Positions 31,874 through 34,840 of a stretch of 34,840 nucleotides of DNA are shown piece after piece (the first letter of the stretch is position 1; each line of letters starts with the position of its first letter). Location of the stretch: positions 1 to 34,840 of the forward strand of contig DYBL01000039.1 of the NCBI GenBank assembly GCA_019418625.1, read 5' to 3'. The notes beneath the pieces are model-generated. The model did not search any database and was not told the origin of the DNA. It saw only the letters and a program-made list of their open reading frames with translations. Both the position numbers and the translations under genes were made by a program. The stretch is from Clostridiales bacterium (GTDB lineage Bacteria; Bacillota; Clostridia; Oscillospirales; Oscillospiraceae).

Positions 31874-34840
<2,967 letters not shown>

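Overview
The window looks like a stretch of chromosome from a Gram-positive, anaerobic gut Clostridium relative, most likely Oscillospiraceae (Flavonifractor/Lawsonibacter-like). The reasons are the GC-rich housekeeping genes with strong third-position GC bias, SD-driven starts, a FeoA-FeoA-FeoB-Cys-rich iron operon, a CsaB-type cell-wall pyruvyl transferase, a sortase-anchored surface protein and a Firmicutes-type RpoB/RpoC. The genus is an inference; no rRNA gene is present to confirm it. I found no tRNA, rRNA or CRISPR array.

Bases 1 to about 8221 are a visibly lower-GC, damaged mobile element. It contains the C-terminal part of a large serine recombinase cut by the window edge, a replication-initiator-like protein, a truncated relaxase with its MobC partner and a possible oriT, an XRE repressor facing a small excisionase-like protein, a VanR-VanS-VanY cargo block without any D-Ala-D-Lac or D-Ala-D-Ser ligase, a Tn916-ORF7-like sigma factor, and a cut-off ORF8-like helix-turn-helix protein. 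Two breakpoints are visible: one between the initiator and the relaxase (about 2545), and one where the element runs directly into the chromosomal iron locus (about 8221).

Bases 8266-12318 are a ferrous-iron regulon: flavodoxin, two FeoA proteins, FeoB and a FeoB-associated Cys-rich membrane peptide. Four copies of one 16-bp dyad (GTTAG-N6-CTAAC) sit at the two promoters, in the flavodoxin leader and just before feoB, which suggests one metal-responsive repressor controls uptake together with the iron-sparing flavodoxin.

Bases 12319-23519 hold mixed chromosomal genes: serC on the minus strand; an acyltransferase-fold protein without the usual catalytic His/Asp, overlapping a fluoride-type CLC transporter gene; a DUF1275 membrane protein behind a glycosyltransferase-CsaB fusion; a divergent DUF4330 protein; a LysR regulator divergent from a cytoplasmic-type gamma-glutamyltransferase; and a two-gene chromate-family transporter. 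Two small membrane proteins follow (23608-24126).

Bases 24127-27855 hold a c-di-GMP-I riboswitch directly before a 1086-residue secreted surface protein ending in VPKTG, a membrane helix and a charged tail. The pairing options suggest a translational ON switch. Bases 27902 to the end carry rpoB and most of rpoC behind their own strong promoter and without rplJ/rplL in front.
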